A stretch of 64,000 bases of DNA from Comamonas sp. JUb58 (lineage in GTDB: Bacteria > Pseudomonadota > Gammaproteobacteria > Burkholderiales > Burkholderiaceae_C). The stretch is taken from assembly GCF_004364775.1 (NCBI RefSeq), contig NZ_SOAL01000005.1, positions 204,265-268,264 on the forward strand. Reading direction: 5' to 3'. Shown here one piece after another: positions 1 through 8,347 of the stretch. Both the position numbers and the translations under genes were made by a program. Position 1 is the stretch's first letter; every line of letters begins with the position of its first letter. The notes beneath the pieces were generated by a model. The model made no database searches. It had not been told where the DNA came from and was given only the letters and a program-made list of their open reading frames with translations.

Positions 1-729
1 GGGGTGTCGGCCGATCTGGTCGCCGCCAAGTGGGGCCTGTCGCGCAGCGATCTGGATGCCTATGCCGCCCGCTCGCACCAGCGCGCCCATGCCGCCCAAA
101 GCAGCGGCGGCTTTGCCCGCGAGATCGTGCCCATCCGCAGCCCGCTCGGCCTCGTCAGCGCCGACGAGACCATCCGCGCCAGCACCACGCCCGAGAAGCT
201 CGCCGGCCTCAAGGCCGTGTTCGAGAGCGAAGAACTCTCGGCCCGCTTCCCGCAGATCCAGTGGAGCACCACGGCCGGCAATGCCTCGCAGATGACCGAT
301 GGTGCCAGCGCCATGCTGATCATGAGCGAGGAGCGCGCCTTGCAACTGGGCCTGCGCCCACGCGCCCGCTTTGTGGCCTTTGATGTGGTCGGCGATGACC
401 CGCTCTACATGCTGACCGCCCCCATCCCCGCCACCCAGCGCGTGCTGGCCAAGGCGCGCATGCTGCTGGGCGACATTGCGCACTACGAGATTAACGAGGC
501 CTTTGCCTCGGTGCCGCTGGCCTGGCAGAAAGAGCTGGGTGCCGATGGCGAACGCCTGAACCCGCGCGGCGGCGCGATTGCACTGGGCCACCCGCTGGGC
601 GCCTCGGGCCTGCGGCTGATGACGACGATGCTGCATGCGCTGGAAGACAGCGGTGAGCGCTATGGCCTGCAGTCGATGTGCGAGGCAGGCGGCATGGCCA
701 ACGCCACGATTATTGAGGTACTGCGCTAA
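1..729 (+). CDS. Thiolase / acetyl-CoA C-acyltransferase, C-terminal part (5' end outside window)
   Basis: The reading frame is open to the window edge, so the GTG at 4 is internal and the N-terminal half with the acyl-accepting cysteine is missing. What remains is a thiolase C-terminal domain. NEAFA starts at window codon 165, the catalytic His lies in GHPLGASG (codon 197), and the second catalytic Cys is in the CEAGGMANAT ending (codon 227). The CEAGG form, rather than CIGGG, is typical of thiolases in catabolic clusters. The enzyme would release acetyl- or propionyl-CoA from a 3-ketoacyl-CoA. It heads a run of CoA-ester genes reaching 6763. Substrate unknown. Confidence 0.93.
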   Translation, partial: GVSADLVAAKWGLSRSDLDAYAARSHQRAHAAQSSGGFAREIVPIRSPLGLVSADETIRASTTPEKLAGLKAVFESEELSARFPQIQWSTTAGNASQMTDGASAMLIMSEERALQLGLRPRARFVAFDVVGDDPLYMLTAPIPATQRVLAKARMLLGDIAHYEINEAFASVPLAWQKELGADGERLNPRGGAIALGHPLGASGLRLMTTMLHALEDSGERYGLQSMCEAGGMANATIIEVLR

Positions 730-795
730 GCGCCTCAGAGAGCCATCACAACGGCTCCATCGGATTGAACGTTTGAACTGACAAGGATTTTTGAG

Positions 796-1563
796 ATGCA
801 ATTGACCCAAGGAATGACCGCCCTCGTGACCGGCGGCGTATCGGGGCTGGGCGAAGCCAGCGCTGTGGCCCTGCTGGAGCGCGGCCTGAACGTGGTGGCG
901 GTGGACCTGAACGAAGAGCGCGGCGCGGCGATGGAAAAGCAGTACGCCGGCCAGCTCAAATTCATCAAGGCCGATGTGGCCGATGCCGAGCAGATGCAAA
1001 AGGCCGTGTCTGCCGCGCAGGCCTGGGGCCAGTTCCGTGCGCTGGTGCACTGCGCCGGCATCGGCGGCCCGGTGCGCCTGATCGAGAAGGACGGCAGCCC
1101 CGGCTCGCTGGAGAAGTACACGAACATCATCCGCATCAACCAGATCGGTACCTTCAACACCTTGCGCCTGTCGGCTGTGGCGATGGCGCAGAACGAGCCG
1201 CTGGAAGGCGAGCGCGGCGCCTGCGTGCTGACCGCCTCGGTCGCAGGCTATGAAGGCCAGATCGGCCAGATCCCCTATGCCTCGTCCAAGGCCGCCGTCA
1301 TTGGCATGACCATCGTCGCCGCCCGCGATCTGGCCTCCAAGATGATCCGCGTCTGCACCATTGCCCCGGGCTTGTTCGACACCCCCATCCTCGCCAAGCT
1401 GCCCGAGAACGTGCGCCAGTCGCTGGCCGCCTCGGTCCCCAACCCGGCACGCCTGGGCCGCCCGCCCGAGTACGCGATGACGGCGCTGCACATTTTGGAG
1501 AACCCCATGCTGAACGGCGAAACCATCCGCCTGGACGGCGCCATCCGCATGCAACCCCGTTGA
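796..1563 (+). CDS. SDR-family 3-hydroxyacyl-CoA dehydrogenase (HSD10-like)
   Basis: Classical short-chain dehydrogenase of 255 aa. The N-terminal TGGVSGLG cofactor loop is followed by an acidic VDLN residue that favours NAD. The active site has TASVAGYEGQ with YASSK further on. The spacing, the IAPGLFDTP stretch and the end of the protein resemble type II 3-hydroxyacyl-CoA dehydrogenase (17-beta-HSD10), which oxidises 3-hydroxy- and 2-methyl-3-hydroxyacyl-CoAs. It starts 66 nt after the thiolase and precedes an enoyl-CoA hydratase, so the beta-oxidation steps of hydration, oxidation and thiolysis are adjacent. The preference for branched substrates is inferred from the family and the racemase nearby. 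Confidence 0.88.
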   Translation: MQLTQGMTALVTGGVSGLGEASAVALLERGLNVVAVDLNEERGAAMEKQYAGQLKFIKADVADAEQMQKAVSAAQAWGQFRALVHCAGIGGPVRLIEKDGSPGSLEKYTNIIRINQIGTFNTLRLSAVAMAQNEPLEGERGACVLTASVAGYEGQIGQIPYASSKAAVIGMTIVAARDLASKMIRVCTIAPGLFDTPILAKLPENVRQSLAASVPNPARLGRPPEYAMTALHILENPMLNGETIRLDGAIRMQPR

Positions 1564-1604
1564 ACCGCACTGCCCTGCACCCAACAGCCTGTTGAAAGGT
1601 CCCC

Positions 1605-2381
1605 ATGTCTGGCTCTGAAACCGCAGAACTCCTGGTCGAAACCCGTGGCCCGGTGCTCATCATGCAGCTCAACCGCCCCCAGGCGCGCAATGCCGCCACC
1701 CTGGAGATGGCCGAGGCAATGGCCAGCGCGCTGGATGCGCTGGACAGCCAGCCGGAGCTGCGGGTCGGCATCATCACCGGCGCGGGCGGCAGCTTTTGCG
1801 CCGGCATGGACTTGAAGGGCTTTTTGCAGGGCAAGCGCCCCAGCCTGCCGGGGCGCGGCTTTTGCGGGCTGACGATGCGGCCACCGGCCAAGCCGCTGAT
1901 CGCAGCGGTGGAAGGCTATGCACTGGCCGGCGGCTTTGAGGTGGCCCTCGCCTGCGACCTGATCGTGGCCGCGCGCGATGCCAAATTTGGCCTGCCCGAA
2001 GTCAAGCGTGGCCTGGCCGCATCGGCCGGTGGCCTGCTGCGCCTGCCCAAGCGCCTGCCCTACCACGTGGCGATGGAATGCATCCTCACCGGCGACATGT
2101 TTGGCGCCGAGCGCTTTGCCGAGTTGGGCCTGGTCAACCGCCTGACCGAGCCCGGCGGCGCACTCGATGCCGCGCTGGCACTGGCGCAGTCCATTGCCGC
2201 CAATGGCCCGCTGGCCGTGGCCGCGAGCAAGCAGGTGGCCAGCCAGTCGGGCGAATGGCCGCTGGCGGAGATGTTCGACCGCCAGGCCGAGATCACCGCG
2301 CCGGTCTTCAGCTCGCAGGATGCGCGCGAAGGCGCAGCCGCCTTCGCGGAAAAGCGCGCACCGGTCTGGAAGGGTGCCTGA
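1605..2381 (+). CDS. Enoyl-CoA hydratase (crotonase family)
   Basis: Crotonase-fold protein of 258 aa. The oxyanion-hole segments are GGSFCAGMDL and ALAGGFEVALACD. Both catalytic glutamates of true hydratases appear to be present: one in FGLPEVKRG, the other in AMECILTG. It should therefore hydrate a 2-enoyl-CoA to the 3-hydroxyacyl-CoA used by the preceding dehydrogenase. It lies 41 nt after that gene and 70 nt before a Bug-type binding protein. The second crotonase of the cluster (5966) lacks one of these glutamates, so the two are unlikely to be redundant. Confidence 0.9.
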   Translation: MSGSETAELLVETRGPVLIMQLNRPQARNAATLEMAEAMASALDALDSQPELRVGIITGAGGSFCAGMDLKGFLQGKRPSLPGRGFCGLTMRPPAKPLIAAVEGYALAGGFEVALACDLIVAARDAKFGLPEVKRGLAASAGGLLRLPKRLPYHVAMECILTGDMFGAERFAELGLVNRLTEPGGALDAALALAQSIAANGPLAVAASKQVASQSGEWPLAEMFDRQAEITAPVFSSQDAREGAAAFAEKRAPVWKGA

Positions 2382-2451
2382 ACCCCGTCCAACACTCTCA
2401 GTTGCACAGCCCTTGGACGCGCCACAGAAGCGCGCAGCAGGAGACAAACCT

Positions 2452-3438
2452 ATGCCACGTAGCCAGCCTCTTCGCCAGCCCCTGCGGGCCTTGGCGGCCC
2501 TGGCGCTGCTCGCCAGCGCACTCAACGCCCATGCCGAGGCCAACTGGCCCACGCGCACCATCACCCTGGTGGTGCCCGGTGCAGCAGGCGGGTCGACTGA
2601 TATCCCCGCGCGCCTGCTGGCCCAAAAGCTGGGCCAGCGCCTGGGCCAGTCGGTGATCGTCGACAACAAACCCGGCGCCGGCGGCAGCCTGGGGGCCAGC
2701 CTGGTGGCGCGCGCCCAGCCCGATGGCTATACGGTATTGGTGGGCAACAGTGGCTCCAATGCCATCAACTACACGGCCTATAAAAAGCTCAGCTACAAGC
2801 CCGGCGACTTTGCCCCGCTGACCGACATGATCTCGTTCGCCAACGTGCTGGTCGTGCCCGCCAAATCGCCGATCCAGAGTCTGGATGCGCTGGTGGCCGC
2901 AGCCAACGCACAGCCAGGCAAGCTGTCGTTCTCGTCGGCCGGTGTGGGCCAGACCACGCACCTGATGGGCGAGCTCTTCAAGGAGCGCACCGGCACCGAT
3001 GTGGTCCACATTCCCTACAAGGGCTCGGCCCCCGGCACCATGGCCATCGTGACCGGCGAGACCCAGTTCATGTTCGACAACATGACTGCCTCCCTGGTCC
3101 ATATCAAGGACGGCAAGCTGCGCCCGCTGGCCGTCACCGGCGACCAGCGCGAGCCCGATCTGCCCGAGGTGCCAACGATGACCGAACTGGGCATGCGCAA
3201 CTTCAACCAAGTTGGTTGGATGGGCTTCTTCGTGCCTGCCAAGACCCCGCCCGAGGTGCAGAAAAAGCTGGCCGAGAACCTGCAGGCCGTGCTGCATGAC
3301 CCCGACATCATGCGCCGCTACCGCGAGCTGGGCGGCCGCCCCGGCGGCATGCCGCAAGCCGGCTTTGCAAAGCTGGTGGCCGATGACCAGCAGACCTGGG
3401 GCGCGCTGATCCACAGCCAGCAGCTGCAGCTGGATTGA
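2452..3438 (+). CDS. Bug/TctC-family tripartite tricarboxylate-type substrate-binding protein
   Basis: Periplasmic binding protein of 328 aa. The start is the ATG at 2452, behind a GCAGGAGAC ribosome site; it gives a clean Sec signal peptide ending NAHAEA. The open frame continues upstream inside the hydratase gene but there lacks a signal. The mature protein shows Bug hallmarks: WPTRTITLVVPGAAGGSTD, DNKPGAGGSLG, ARAQPDGYT, HIPYKGSAPG and VPTMTELG. Bug proteins bind carboxylates, and many are orphans without TctAB. Its position between the hydratase and the ligase, 12 nt from the latter, suggests it captures the acid that the ligase activates. Confidence 0.92.
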   Translation: MPRSQPLRQPLRALAALALLASALNAHAEANWPTRTITLVVPGAAGGSTDIPARLLAQKLGQRLGQSVIVDNKPGAGGSLGASLVARAQPDGYTVLVGNSGSNAINYTAYKKLSYKPGDFAPLTDMISFANVLVVPAKSPIQSLDALVAAANAQPGKLSFSSAGVGQTTHLMGELFKERTGTDVVHIPYKGSAPGTMAIVTGETQFMFDNMTASLVHIKDGKLRPLAVTGDQREPDLPEVPTMTELGMRNFNQVGWMGFFVPAKTPPEVQKKLAENLQAVLHDPDIMRRYRELGGRPGGMPQAGFAKLVADDQQTWGALIHSQQLQLD

Positions 3439-3450
3439 AGCGAGCTGCCC

Positions 3451-5169
3451 ATGCCTGACACCTCTACTGCTTCCCCACGCACCCCGCTGCCTTTCTACTG
3501 GCCCAAAGGCGTCTCGCGCGATCTGCGCGTGCCCCGCATCAGCCTGGATGACAACCTGGCGGCCTCGGCCCAGCGCTACCCGGACAAGGCCGCCATCATC
3601 TACGCGGGCGCCAGCACCAGCTATGCCCAGCTGCTGGCCCAGGTGGAGGCGCTGGCCGGCTTCCTGCAGCAGCGCCTGCAGCTGGCACCGGGCCAGCGCG
3701 TGCTGCTGCAAAGCCAGAACTGCCCGCAGTTCGTCATCGCCTGCTATGCCATCTACCGCGCCGGCGGCGTGGTGGTGCCGGTGAGCGCGATGACCACCGC
3801 CACCGAGCTGCGCTACTACGCCGACAACAGCGGCGCGCGTCTGGCCATCGTCGCCCAGGAGCTGCTGGCCAGCGCCCAGCCCTGTGTGGGCGAAGGCCTG
3901 CTCGATGCGGTGGTCGTGCATGCCTACAGCGATGCGCTGCCCACCACGCCACCGCCCGATGCACTGCCCGAGATGGTGACCGCGCCGCGCCTGCCGCTGC
4001 CCACTGGCCCCTACCATGGCTTTGCCGCAGCGCTGGCGCTGCAGCTGGCGCCCGGCCCGCGTGTGGCGCAGGCCGACACGCTGGCCACCATCCCCTATAC
4101 CTCGGGCACCACTGGCCACCCCAAGGGCTGCATGCACAGCCACCATTCGGTGCTGGCATCGCTCACCGGGTCGCGCCTGTGGCGCGGCTTCAATGACGAC
4201 CTGGTGTTTCTGTCGGTCGCACCGATGTTCCACATGCTGGGCACGCAGTACGGCATGAACATGCCCATTGCCGTGGGCGGCACCGTGGTGATGATGCCGC
4301 GCTGGGATGCGCTGCTGGCCGCCCGGCTGATCGAGCGCCACCAGGTCACCGCCTGGACGGCGCCGCCCAGCATGGTGATCGACCTGTTCAGCCAGGCCGC
4401 TGCCCATGGGCTGGACCTGTCGAGCCTGGCCATGCTGGCTGGCGGCGGCGCGGCCATGCCCGAGGCCGTCTCGCAGATGCTGGCCGAGCGCTATGGCCTG
4501 CATTACAGCGAAGGCTATGGCCTGACCGAGACCGCCGCCTTCTTGCACGCCAACCCGCCCGGCCACACCAAGCGCCAGTGCCTGGGCGTGCCCACCCAGG
4601 GCGTGCATTCGATGATCGTCGACCCCGAGACCCTGGAAGAGCTGCCCGCCGGCGAGGTGGGCGAGCTGGTCTCCAGCGGCGAACAGGTGATGCAGGGCTA
4701 CTGGCGCAATGACGAGGCCAACCGCGAGGCCTTTTTCGAGCGCCATGGCCGGCGCTACTTTCGCACCGGTGACCTGGCCTCGGTAGACGCGGACGGCTAC
4801 TACTTCATGCGCGACCGCTTGAAACGCATGATCAATGCCAATGGCTACAAGGTCTGGCCCGCCGAGGTCGAGAACATGCTCTACAGCCACCCGGCCGTGC
4901 TGGAGGCCTGCGTGATTGCCGTGCCCGACGCCAGGCGCGGCGAATCGGTCAAGGCCCTGGTGGTGCTGCGGCCCGGCGCACAGAGCTCCGAGGACGAGAT
5001 CATCGGCTGGAGCCGTGAACAGATGGCCGCCTACAAGGTGCCGCGCGCGGTGGACTTTCTCGCCGCGCTGCCCAAATCCGCCACCGGCAAGATCCAGTGG
5101 CGCGCACTGCAGGAGGCGGCGCAGCAAGCCGCTGCCTCCCCCCTTTCTTTGCATACGGAACACCCATGA
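3451..5169 (+). CDS. AMP-dependent acyl-CoA synthetase (fatty-acid--CoA ligase type)
   Basis: ANL-superfamily adenylating enzyme of 572 aa. The phosphate-binding loop reads YTSGTTGHPKG, followed by the GYGLTETAA motif, the hinge region FRTGDLASVDADGYY with DRLKRMINANGYKV, and the C-terminal catalytic lysine in PKSATGKIQW. It would activate a carboxylic acid to its CoA thioester using ATP, the entry reaction for the other enzymes of the cluster. Its stop overlaps the next start (ATGA at 5166), so translation is probably coupled. The acid cannot be named from sequence; medium- to long-chain or alicyclic acids are the usual range. Confidence 0.93.
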   Translation: MPDTSTASPRTPLPFYWPKGVSRDLRVPRISLDDNLAASAQRYPDKAAIIYAGASTSYAQLLAQVEALAGFLQQRLQLAPGQRVLLQSQNCPQFVIACYAIYRAGGVVVPVSAMTTATELRYYADNSGARLAIVAQELLASAQPCVGEGLLDAVVVHAYSDALPTTPPPDALPEMVTAPRLPLPTGPYHGFAAALALQLAPGPRVAQADTLATIPYTSGTTGHPKGCMHSHHSVLASLTGSRLWRGFNDDLVFLSVAPMFHMLGTQYGMNMPIAVGGTVVMMPRWDALLAARLIERHQVTAWTAPPSMVIDLFSQAAAHGLDLSSLAMLAGGGAAMPEAVSQMLAERYGLHYSEGYGLTETAAFLHANPPGHTKRQCLGVPTQGVHSMIVDPETLEELPAGEVGELVSSGEQVMQGYWRNDEANREAFFERHGRRYFRTGDLASVDADGYYFMRDRLKRMINANGYKVWPAEVENMLYSHPAVLEACVIAVPDARRGESVKALVVLRPGAQSSEDEIIGWSREQMAAYKVPRAVDFLAALPKSATGKIQWRALQEAAQQAAASPLSLHTEHP

Positions 5170-5969
5170 GCTCTTTCTCCTTTCGCCACCAGCATGTGTT
5201 TGTCGCAGGCGGCAGCAGTGGCATCAACCTGGGCATTGCCAAGGCCTTCGCCCGTGCGGGCGCGCATGTCGTGGTCATGAGCCGCTCGGCCGACAAGGTG
5301 GCCCAGGCCGCCGCCGAGCTGGAGGCGCTGGGCGCCCAGGCCCTGGGCCTGAGCGCCGATGTGCGAGACCCGGCTGCCGTGCAGGCCGCGCTGGAGCAGG
5401 CGCATGCCCGTTTTGGTCCCATCGATGTGCTGGTCTCGGGCGCGGCGGGCAACTTCATTGCACCGGCCAAGGACCTGTCGCCCAATGGCTTCAAGACCGT
5501 TGTCGATATCGACCTCAATGGCAGCTTCCATGTGCTGCGCCTGGCTTACCCGATGCTGCGCAAGCCCGGCGCCAGCGTCATCAACATCTCGGCGCCGCAA
5601 GGCGTCAACCCGACCATGTACCAGGTCCATGCCTGCGCGGCCAAGGCGGGCATCGACATGATGACCAAGGTGCTGGCGCTGGAATGGGGGGAGGACGGCA
5701 TCCGCGTCAACAGCATCTCGCCCGGCCCCATCGGCGATACCGAGGGCATGCGCCGCCTGGCGCCCACGGCCGATGCGCTGGAGCGCGCCGTCTCCACCGT
5801 GCCGCTGCTGCGCATGGGCAGCACCGACGATGTCGCCCACATGGCGCTGTTCCTGTCGTCCGAACTGGCCAGCTATGTGACCGGGGCCATCATCCCGGTC
5901 GATGGCGGCGCCGCGCTGCGCGGCGGGCGCGACATGCGGGCCTCCTACGTGCCCCGGAGCGCCGCATGA
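5166..5969 (+). CDS. SDR oxidoreductase resembling 2,4-dienoyl-CoA reductase (peroxisomal DECR type)
   Basis: SDR protein of 267 aa. The ATG at 5166 overlaps the ligase stop codon. The cofactor loop is GGSSGINLGIA and the protein ends with YVTGAIIPVDGG. The usual YxxxK catalytic pair is not there. The corresponding segment reads VHACAAKAG: the lysine is kept and the tyrosine is replaced, as in peroxisomal-type 2,4-dienoyl-CoA reductases. GxSGIN is also shared with that group. It probably reduces an unsaturated acyl-CoA with NADPH, allowing degradation of unsaturated acids. Its stop overlaps the next gene's ATG. Confidence 0.85.
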   Translation: MSSFSFRHQHVFVAGGSSGINLGIAKAFARAGAHVVVMSRSADKVAQAAAELEALGAQALGLSADVRDPAAVQAALEQAHARFGPIDVLVSGAAGNFIAPAKDLSPNGFKTVVDIDLNGSFHVLRLAYPMLRKPGASVINISAPQGVNPTMYQVHACAAKAGIDMMTKVLALEWGEDGIRVNSISPGPIGDTEGMRRLAPTADALERAVSTVPLLRMGSTDDVAHMALFLSSELASYVTGAIIPVDGGAALRGGRDMRASYVPRSAA

Positions 5970-6763
5970 GCAGCAACTACGAACGCATCATTTTTGAGCG
6001 CCAGGATGGCGTGGCCACCCTGCGCTTCAACTACCCGGCCAAGCGCAATGCCTTCGACCCGCAGATGCGCGAAGAGATGGCCGAGGTGGTGCGCCTGGTG
6101 CAGACCGACGCCAGCCTGCGTGCGCTGGTGCTGACCGGCGAGGGCAGCCACTTCTGCTCGGGCGGTGATCTGGGCAATATTGCGGCCTCGGGCCTGGACA
6201 ATGCCGGCTGGCGCGCGCGGCTGTCCAGCCTGCACCACTGGCTCAAGGACCTGATGCTGCTGGACAAGCCGGTGATTGCGGCGGTGGACGGCGCCGCCTA
6301 TGGCGCGGGCTTCAGCCTGGCTTTGGCGGCGGACTTCATCATCGCCTCGGACCGGGCGCGCTTTGCGATGTCCTTTATCCGGGTGGGCGTCGTGCCCGAC
6401 TGCGCGGCTTTCTACACCTTGCCGCGCGTGGTCGGCGTGCAGCGCGCGCGGGAGCTGATGCTCTCGGGCCGCGAAGTCTCTGCCCAGGAGGCCTTGCAGC
6501 TGGGCATTGCCAGCGAGCTGGTTGCCCCCGAGCAGTTGCAGGCGCGGGCCCAGGCGATTGCGCAGAGCTTTGTCGGTGCATCGCCGGTGGCGCTGAGCCT
6601 GATCAAACGCTCGCTCGCGATGGCCGCGAACGACTTGCCCGCGCTGCTGGAGCAAGAGGCCAACGCCCAGGCGCTGGCGATGGGCACGGCCGAGCACCGC
6701 GAAGCCGTGCAGGCTTTTTTGAACAAGCAGCCTGCGCCCTTCCAGTGGCCGGCGCGGGGCTGA
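5966..6763 (+). CDS. Crotonase-family enoyl-CoA hydratase/isomerase, PaaG-like active site
   Basis: Crotonase-fold protein of 265 aa. The ATG at 5966 overlaps the preceding stop; the longer open frame upstream is a shadow of the SDR gene. Oxyanion motifs are SHFCSGGDLG and GAAYGAGFSLALAADF. Where hydratases have Pro-Glu this protein has Ser-Phe (MSFIRVGVVPD), and an Asp follows in VVPDCAAF, the arrangement seen in PaaG-type isomerases and dienoyl-CoA isomerases. A glutamate is kept in RARELML. An isomerase role, moving double bonds before the DECR-like step, is therefore more likely than simple hydration. Last gene of the + strand cluster. Confidence 0.87.
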   Translation: MSSNYERIIFERQDGVATLRFNYPAKRNAFDPQMREEMAEVVRLVQTDASLRALVLTGEGSHFCSGGDLGNIAASGLDNAGWRARLSSLHHWLKDLMLLDKPVIAAVDGAAYGAGFSLALAADFIIASDRARFAMSFIRVGVVPDCAAFYTLPRVVGVQRARELMLSGREVSAQEALQLGIASELVAPEQLQARAQAIAQSFVGASPVALSLIKRSLAMAANDLPALLEQEANAQALAMGTAEHREAVQAFLNKQPAPFQWPARG

Positions 6764-6773
6764 CACAACCGGC

Positions 6774-7106
6774 TTATTCGTTGCTGGCGCTGCCGCGCTT
6801 CTTGGGCGGCTCCATCGCATTGCGGCGGCTCATCCCTGCCCGCCCCGCCTTGCTCCAGTCATAGTGCTCGCCATCGGGCGTGCGGCCGTCTTCCACTGCC
6901 GCTACCCCTAGTTGGCCGACCATGTCGCGCAGCTCGGACGACATCACCACATGCGCATGGCGCGGATCGGCGCGCAGGCGCTGGCATTGCGCCAGCGCCT
7001 CGCTCATCTGCTTGTCGCTATAGGCCAGGCACTGCGGCTGCCAGTCGGGCGGCAGGCCCTCGGCATCCTCGGCGTTGTTGCGCAGGTAAAAAACCACGAT
7101 GCCCAT
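6774..7106 (-). CDS. Conserved hypothetical small protein
   Basis: Soluble protein of 110 aa that I do not recognise. The ATG at 7106 is preferred over the TTG six bases upstream, because the AGGGAG ribosome site sits 6 nt before the ATG and directly against the TTG. The N-terminal half (MGIVVFYLRNNAEDAEGLP) is hydrophobic-beta then acidic. The C-terminus is basic and rich in Lys, Arg and Ser, without a membrane segment. The phrases ALAQCQRLRADPRHAHVVMSS and GEHYDWSKAGRAG suggest a small alpha/beta fold. It lies 81 nt downstream of the CoA-transferase-family gene on the same strand, so it may share its transcript. Function unknown. Confidence 0.7.
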   Translation of the reverse strand: MGIVVFYLRNNAEDAEGLPPDWQPQCLAYSDKQMSEALAQCQRLRADPRHAHVVMSSELRDMVGQLGVAAVEDGRTPDGEHYDWSKAGRAGMSRRNAMEPPKKRGSASNE

Positions 7107-7187
7107 CGGCAACTCCCTTGATCTGTGCCCGGCCAGGCGCTGCCCAGGCAGGGCAGCATTGTCGCACCCCGGCGCAGTCGGGCGCGC

Positions 7188-8303
7188 TCAACGGCGCCAG
7201 GCGGCGCTGCCATCCCCTGCGCTCACCTGCGCCAGTACGGCCTCGGTATGCGCACCCGCAGCGCACATCGCCGGCGTGTCATAGGCCTGGCCGTCAAAAC
7301 GCGGCGCCGGTGCTGCCTGCAGCACGCCGCCTTGCTCGTGGTAGACGCCGCGCGCCTGCATATGCGGGTGGGCTGCGGCCTCCAGCGGGCTCAGCACCAT
7401 GCCAAAGCAGACATCGCTGTCTTCCATCAGGCGCTGCCAGTGCGCGCGCGGCTCGGTGATGAACAGCGCCTGCAGGCGCGCACGGCGGCGCGGCCACAGT
7501 GCCTTGTCCCATTGCGACTGGGGCGCGGCAAAGTCCGGGTCGTCCGCCAGGCCCAGGGTCTGCAGCAGCAGCGCATAGAACTGCGGCTCGATGCTGCCAA
7601 TCGTGATGTGCTCGCCATCGGCGCAGACATAGGTTTCGTAGAACGGCGAGCTGTCATGGATGCTCTGGCCGCGCACATCGGCCACCACGCCGCGCTGGCG
7701 GGCGCTGAGCGCCAGGTTCAGCATATGGGCGGCACCATCGACAATCGCGGCATCCACCACGCTGCCCTTGCCGCTGCTGCGCGCCTGGATCACGCCGGCA
7801 AGCAGGCCGGTCATCAGGTAGAGCGCGCCGCCGCCGATATCGCCCACCATCGCAAACGACGACACGGGCCGCGCATCGGCCGGGCTGCAGCCCCAGAGCG
7901 CACCCGAGACGGCCGCGTAGTTGTTGTCATGGCCGGCGCGCGGGGCCAGTGGGCCGGTCTGGCCCCAGCCAGTCATGCGGCCGTAGACGAGGGCCGGGTT
8001 GAGGGCCTGGCACTCGGCCGGGCCCAGGCCCAGGCGCTCCATCACGCCGGGGCGCATGCCTTCGATCAGCACATCGGCATCGCGCACCAGGGCCAGCACC
8101 AGGGCCTTGCCCTCGGCACTTTTGAGGTCGGCAAACACCGAGCGCTTGCCCCGGTTGAGCAGGTTGCCGGTGGGGGCCGCGCCTTTTTCCTCGCGCACGA
8201 TGGAGATCACATCGGCGCCCAGGTCGGCCAGGTGCATCGCGCAGAACGGGCCCGGTCCCAGGCCACCAATCTCCAGCACCTTGATGCCGTCCAATACTTT
8301 CAT
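7188..8303 (-). CDS. Alpha-methylacyl-CoA racemase / CaiB-BaiF family protein
   Basis: Family III CoA-transferase fold of 371 aa. The ATG at 8303 follows an ACAGGAGACAAG ribosome site; in-frame sequence upstream is not protein-like. The sequence matches the racemase branch. N-terminal GGLGPGPFCAM is followed by NRGKRS, GHDNNY, which carries the racemase catalytic His, and GDIGGG, which carries the catalytic Asp. Racemases invert the 2-methyl stereocentre of branched acyl-CoAs so that only the S form enters beta-oxidation. It lies 44 nt behind an IclR regulator and faces the acyl-CoA gene cluster, suggesting a methyl-branched substrate. A CoA-transferase role cannot be ruled out. Confidence 0.88.
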   Translation of the reverse strand: MKVLDGIKVLEIGGLGPGPFCAMHLADLGADVISIVREEKGAAPTGNLLNRGKRSVFADLKSAEGKALVLALVRDADVLIEGMRPGVMERLGLGPAECQALNPALVYGRMTGWGQTGPLAPRAGHDNNYAAVSGALWGCSPADARPVSSFAMVGDIGGGALYLMTGLLAGVIQARSSGKGSVVDAAIVDGAAHMLNLALSARQRGVVADVRGQSIHDSSPFYETYVCADGEHITIGSIEPQFYALLLQTLGLADDPDFAAPQSQWDKALWPRRRARLQALFITEPRAHWQRLMEDSDVCFGMVLSPLEAAAHPHMQARGVYHEQGGVLQAAPAPRFDGQAYDTPAMCAAGAHTEAVLAQVSAGDGSAAWRR

Positions 8304-8347
8304 GCTTGTCTCCTGTGGTTGTTTTTTGCGATGCGCTGCCGCCCGGA

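Noticed and set aside
4..6. GTG at 4 as the true start of the thiolase
   Set aside because: The frame is open to the edge and the protein would lack half of the thiolase fold; the gene starts outside the window.
2398..5163. 921-codon open frame on the - strand opposite the Bug and ligase genes
   Set aside because: High-GC antisense artefact spanning two well-supported genes; composition rich in Gln, His, Gly, Arg.
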